Source: Oscillospiraceae bacterium (lineage in GTDB: Bacteria > Bacillota > Clostridia > Oscillospirales > CAG-272). Taken from it: a stretch of 64,000 bases of DNA. The stretch covers positions 1 through 64,000 of the forward strand of contig SVSP01000010.1 of assembly GCA_015064255.1 (NCBI GenBank), in the 5' to 3' direction. Position numbers and translations under genes: made by a program. Below, in pieces: positions 61,663 through 64,000 of this stretch; the first letter of the stretch is position 1, and each line of letters starts with the position of its first letter. The notes under the pieces were generated by a model, which saw only the letters and a list, made by a program, of their open reading frames with translations, was not told the DNA's origin and did no database searches.

Positions 61663-62505
61663 ATAAAAAATATTGAAACCATAAAAAGAATATGTGACGA
61701 TATATACGTAATGACAGGTATAAAAAGCGTACTTTACGATGCCGATATGAACTGTATTTTCGGTCATCCATACTCTATGTGCGATTTTTGCCGCACTGTA
61801 CGAAAAGACAGAGAAAATTATGATAAATGTATAAAATGCGACCGAACAGGCTTCGAAAGATGTCGTGCCACCGGTGAAACGGTAATATACAAATGCCATA
61901 TGGGGCTTACCGAGGCTGCGACACCTATACTCGATAACGGTGTAATTATCGGATATTTTTTATTCGGTCAGCTTTTATCCGAAAATTCACGCGACAGTAT
62001 AAAAGAAAAAATAGAAAACGGTAATTTTTCCGACAAAGATTTACTCATAAGCTATCTCGACGCGATTCCCGTAACAGATGACAAGGTAATTCACGCTTCT
62101 GCGCGGCTTATTTCCATGTGTGCTTCCTACGTACATTTAAAAAACATTTTAAATCTCGAGCAGGAAAACATATCGGTTCACATCGGAAAGTATATTGCAG
62201 AAAGCATTTCAGATCCAAAGCTTTCCATAAGCTCCTTATGTTCATATTTTTCATTCTCCAGAGGAACTCTTTACAATATAAGCAAGAAATCATTCGGTAT
62301 GGGAATAACGGAATATATACGAAAGCTGAGAATAAAAAAAGCAATAGAGCTTATAGAAAACGGAAAAGATCCTATATACAAAATTTCAGAAAAGGTCGGA
62401 ATTTCTGATCCTAATTATTTAACCAAGCTTATAAAAGAAGAAACGGGAGAAACTCCCAAAAGGCTTCAGATGAAAAAACGAAGCTATGCAAAAAAAGACA
62501 GATAA
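61663..62505 (+). CDS. PocR-domain AraC family regulator, possible ATA start
   Basis: A 281-residue regulator. The N-terminal PocR ligand domain (about 1-150) has the conserved cysteines CDFCRTVRKD and CIKCDRTGFERC, then YKCHMGLTEAATPI. The C-terminal HTH covers about 180-270: SISSLCSYFSFSRGTLYNIS and KISEKVGISDPNYLTKLIKE. The first ATG in frame is at 61711, with no ribosome site and inside the conserved domain (family N-termini usually begin several residues before the IKxICDDIYxMTG stretch). A strong AAAGGAGGG lies 6 bases before an ATA at 61663, which gives the expected N-terminus. I therefore place the start there, with reservation. It lies upstream of the GH2 gene. Confidence 0.8.
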   Translation: MKNIETIKRICDDIYVMTGIKSVLYDADMNCIFGHPYSMCDFCRTVRKDRENYDKCIKCDRTGFERCRATGETVIYKCHMGLTEAATPILDNGVIIGYFLFGQLLSENSRDSIKEKIENGNFSDKDLLISYLDAIPVTDDKVIHASARLISMCASYVHLKNILNLEQENISVHIGKYIAESISDPKLSISSLCSYFSFSRGTLYNISKKSFGMGITEYIRKLRIKKAIELIENGKDPIYKISEKVGISDPNYLTKLIKEETGETPKRLQMKKRSYAKKDR

Positions 62506-62537
62506 CGGACGAAAATCTTAAAAATCATAAAAAACTA

Positions 62538-62566
62538 TTGAATTAGACAACTTACTGTGATATACT
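62538..62566 (+). promoter_or_regulatory. Sigma-A promoter for GH2
   Basis: TTGAAT (62538-62543), 17 bp, TATACT (62561-62566), TGA before the -10. Confidence 0.82.
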
Positions 62567-62614
62567 AATCAGAGATTTTAAATTATATTTGATCTCTATC
62601 GTCCAAACAGTTAA

Positions 62615-64000
<1,386 letters not shown>

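Overview
The window looks like chromosomal DNA of an anaerobic gut-type Firmicute of class Clostridia, probably an uncultured lineage. Evidence: a standard str operon (rpsL, rpsG, fusA, tuf), a dgt/dnaG/rpoD group with a primary sigma factor lacking region 1.1, a SAM-I riboswitch on metK, an FMN riboswitch on an ECF-type riboflavin transporter gene, strong AAGGAGG-type ribosome binding sites, moderately low GC, and many genes for trimming complex glycans. I cannot name the genus. No plasmid, phage, insertion sequence, CRISPR or rRNA signature is visible.

Layout. 1-6.7 kb: two tandem membrane-protein paralogues, an MFS transporter with a GH92 mannosidase, and a divergent heparinase II/III-type lyase. 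6.8-16.9 kb: GH78 rhamnosidase with an AAA ATPase, an M55 metallopeptidase with a GH116 glycosidase, a metallophosphoesterase, an FAD oxidoreductase and a type I asparaginase. 17-28.4 kb: a methyltransferase/serine hydrolase/GNAT operon, GH110 alpha-galactosidase, glutamine synthetase, GH95 fucosidase, an esterase and two XRE regulators. 28.7-30.5 kb: initiator tRNA and GH51 arabinofuranosidase. 30.5-48.5 kb: housekeeping block (comF, recD2, metK, ribU, tuf, fusA, rpsG, rpsL, a large lipoprotein, rpoD, dnaG, a nucleoside hydrolase, dgt). 48.8-53.3 kb: a four-gene Gld-type ABC export system. 53.4-64 kb: a second catabolic region with an unrecognised glycosidase-like protein, an AraC regulator, an M55-TIM barrel-FAD oxidoreductase operon, a GHL6-type hydrolase, a PocR/AraC regulator and a GH2 beta-galactosidase that runs off the right edge.

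How it fits together. The carbohydrate enzymes cover alpha-mannose, alpha-L-rhamnose, alpha-L-fucose, alpha-galactose, arabinofuranose, beta-galactose and uronic-acid linkages. None carries a recognisable signal peptide, so they should act on short oligosaccharides inside the cell. They are scattered as one- to three-gene units, often in divergent pairs, rather than gathered into one polysaccharide locus. Only one carbohydrate-linked transporter (the MFS protein) is present, so import must be encoded mostly elsewhere.

Promoters are unusually easy to read. Almost all have a TTGACA-like -35, exactly 17 bp of spacer and a TATAAT-like -10, usually preceded by TGn. Several of them fix gene starts. 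The points most worth following up are the M55/TIM barrel/FAD oxidoreductase operon, the unrecognised 558-residue protein, the ATA start candidate in the PocR regulator, and the initiator tRNA with a mismatched T stem.
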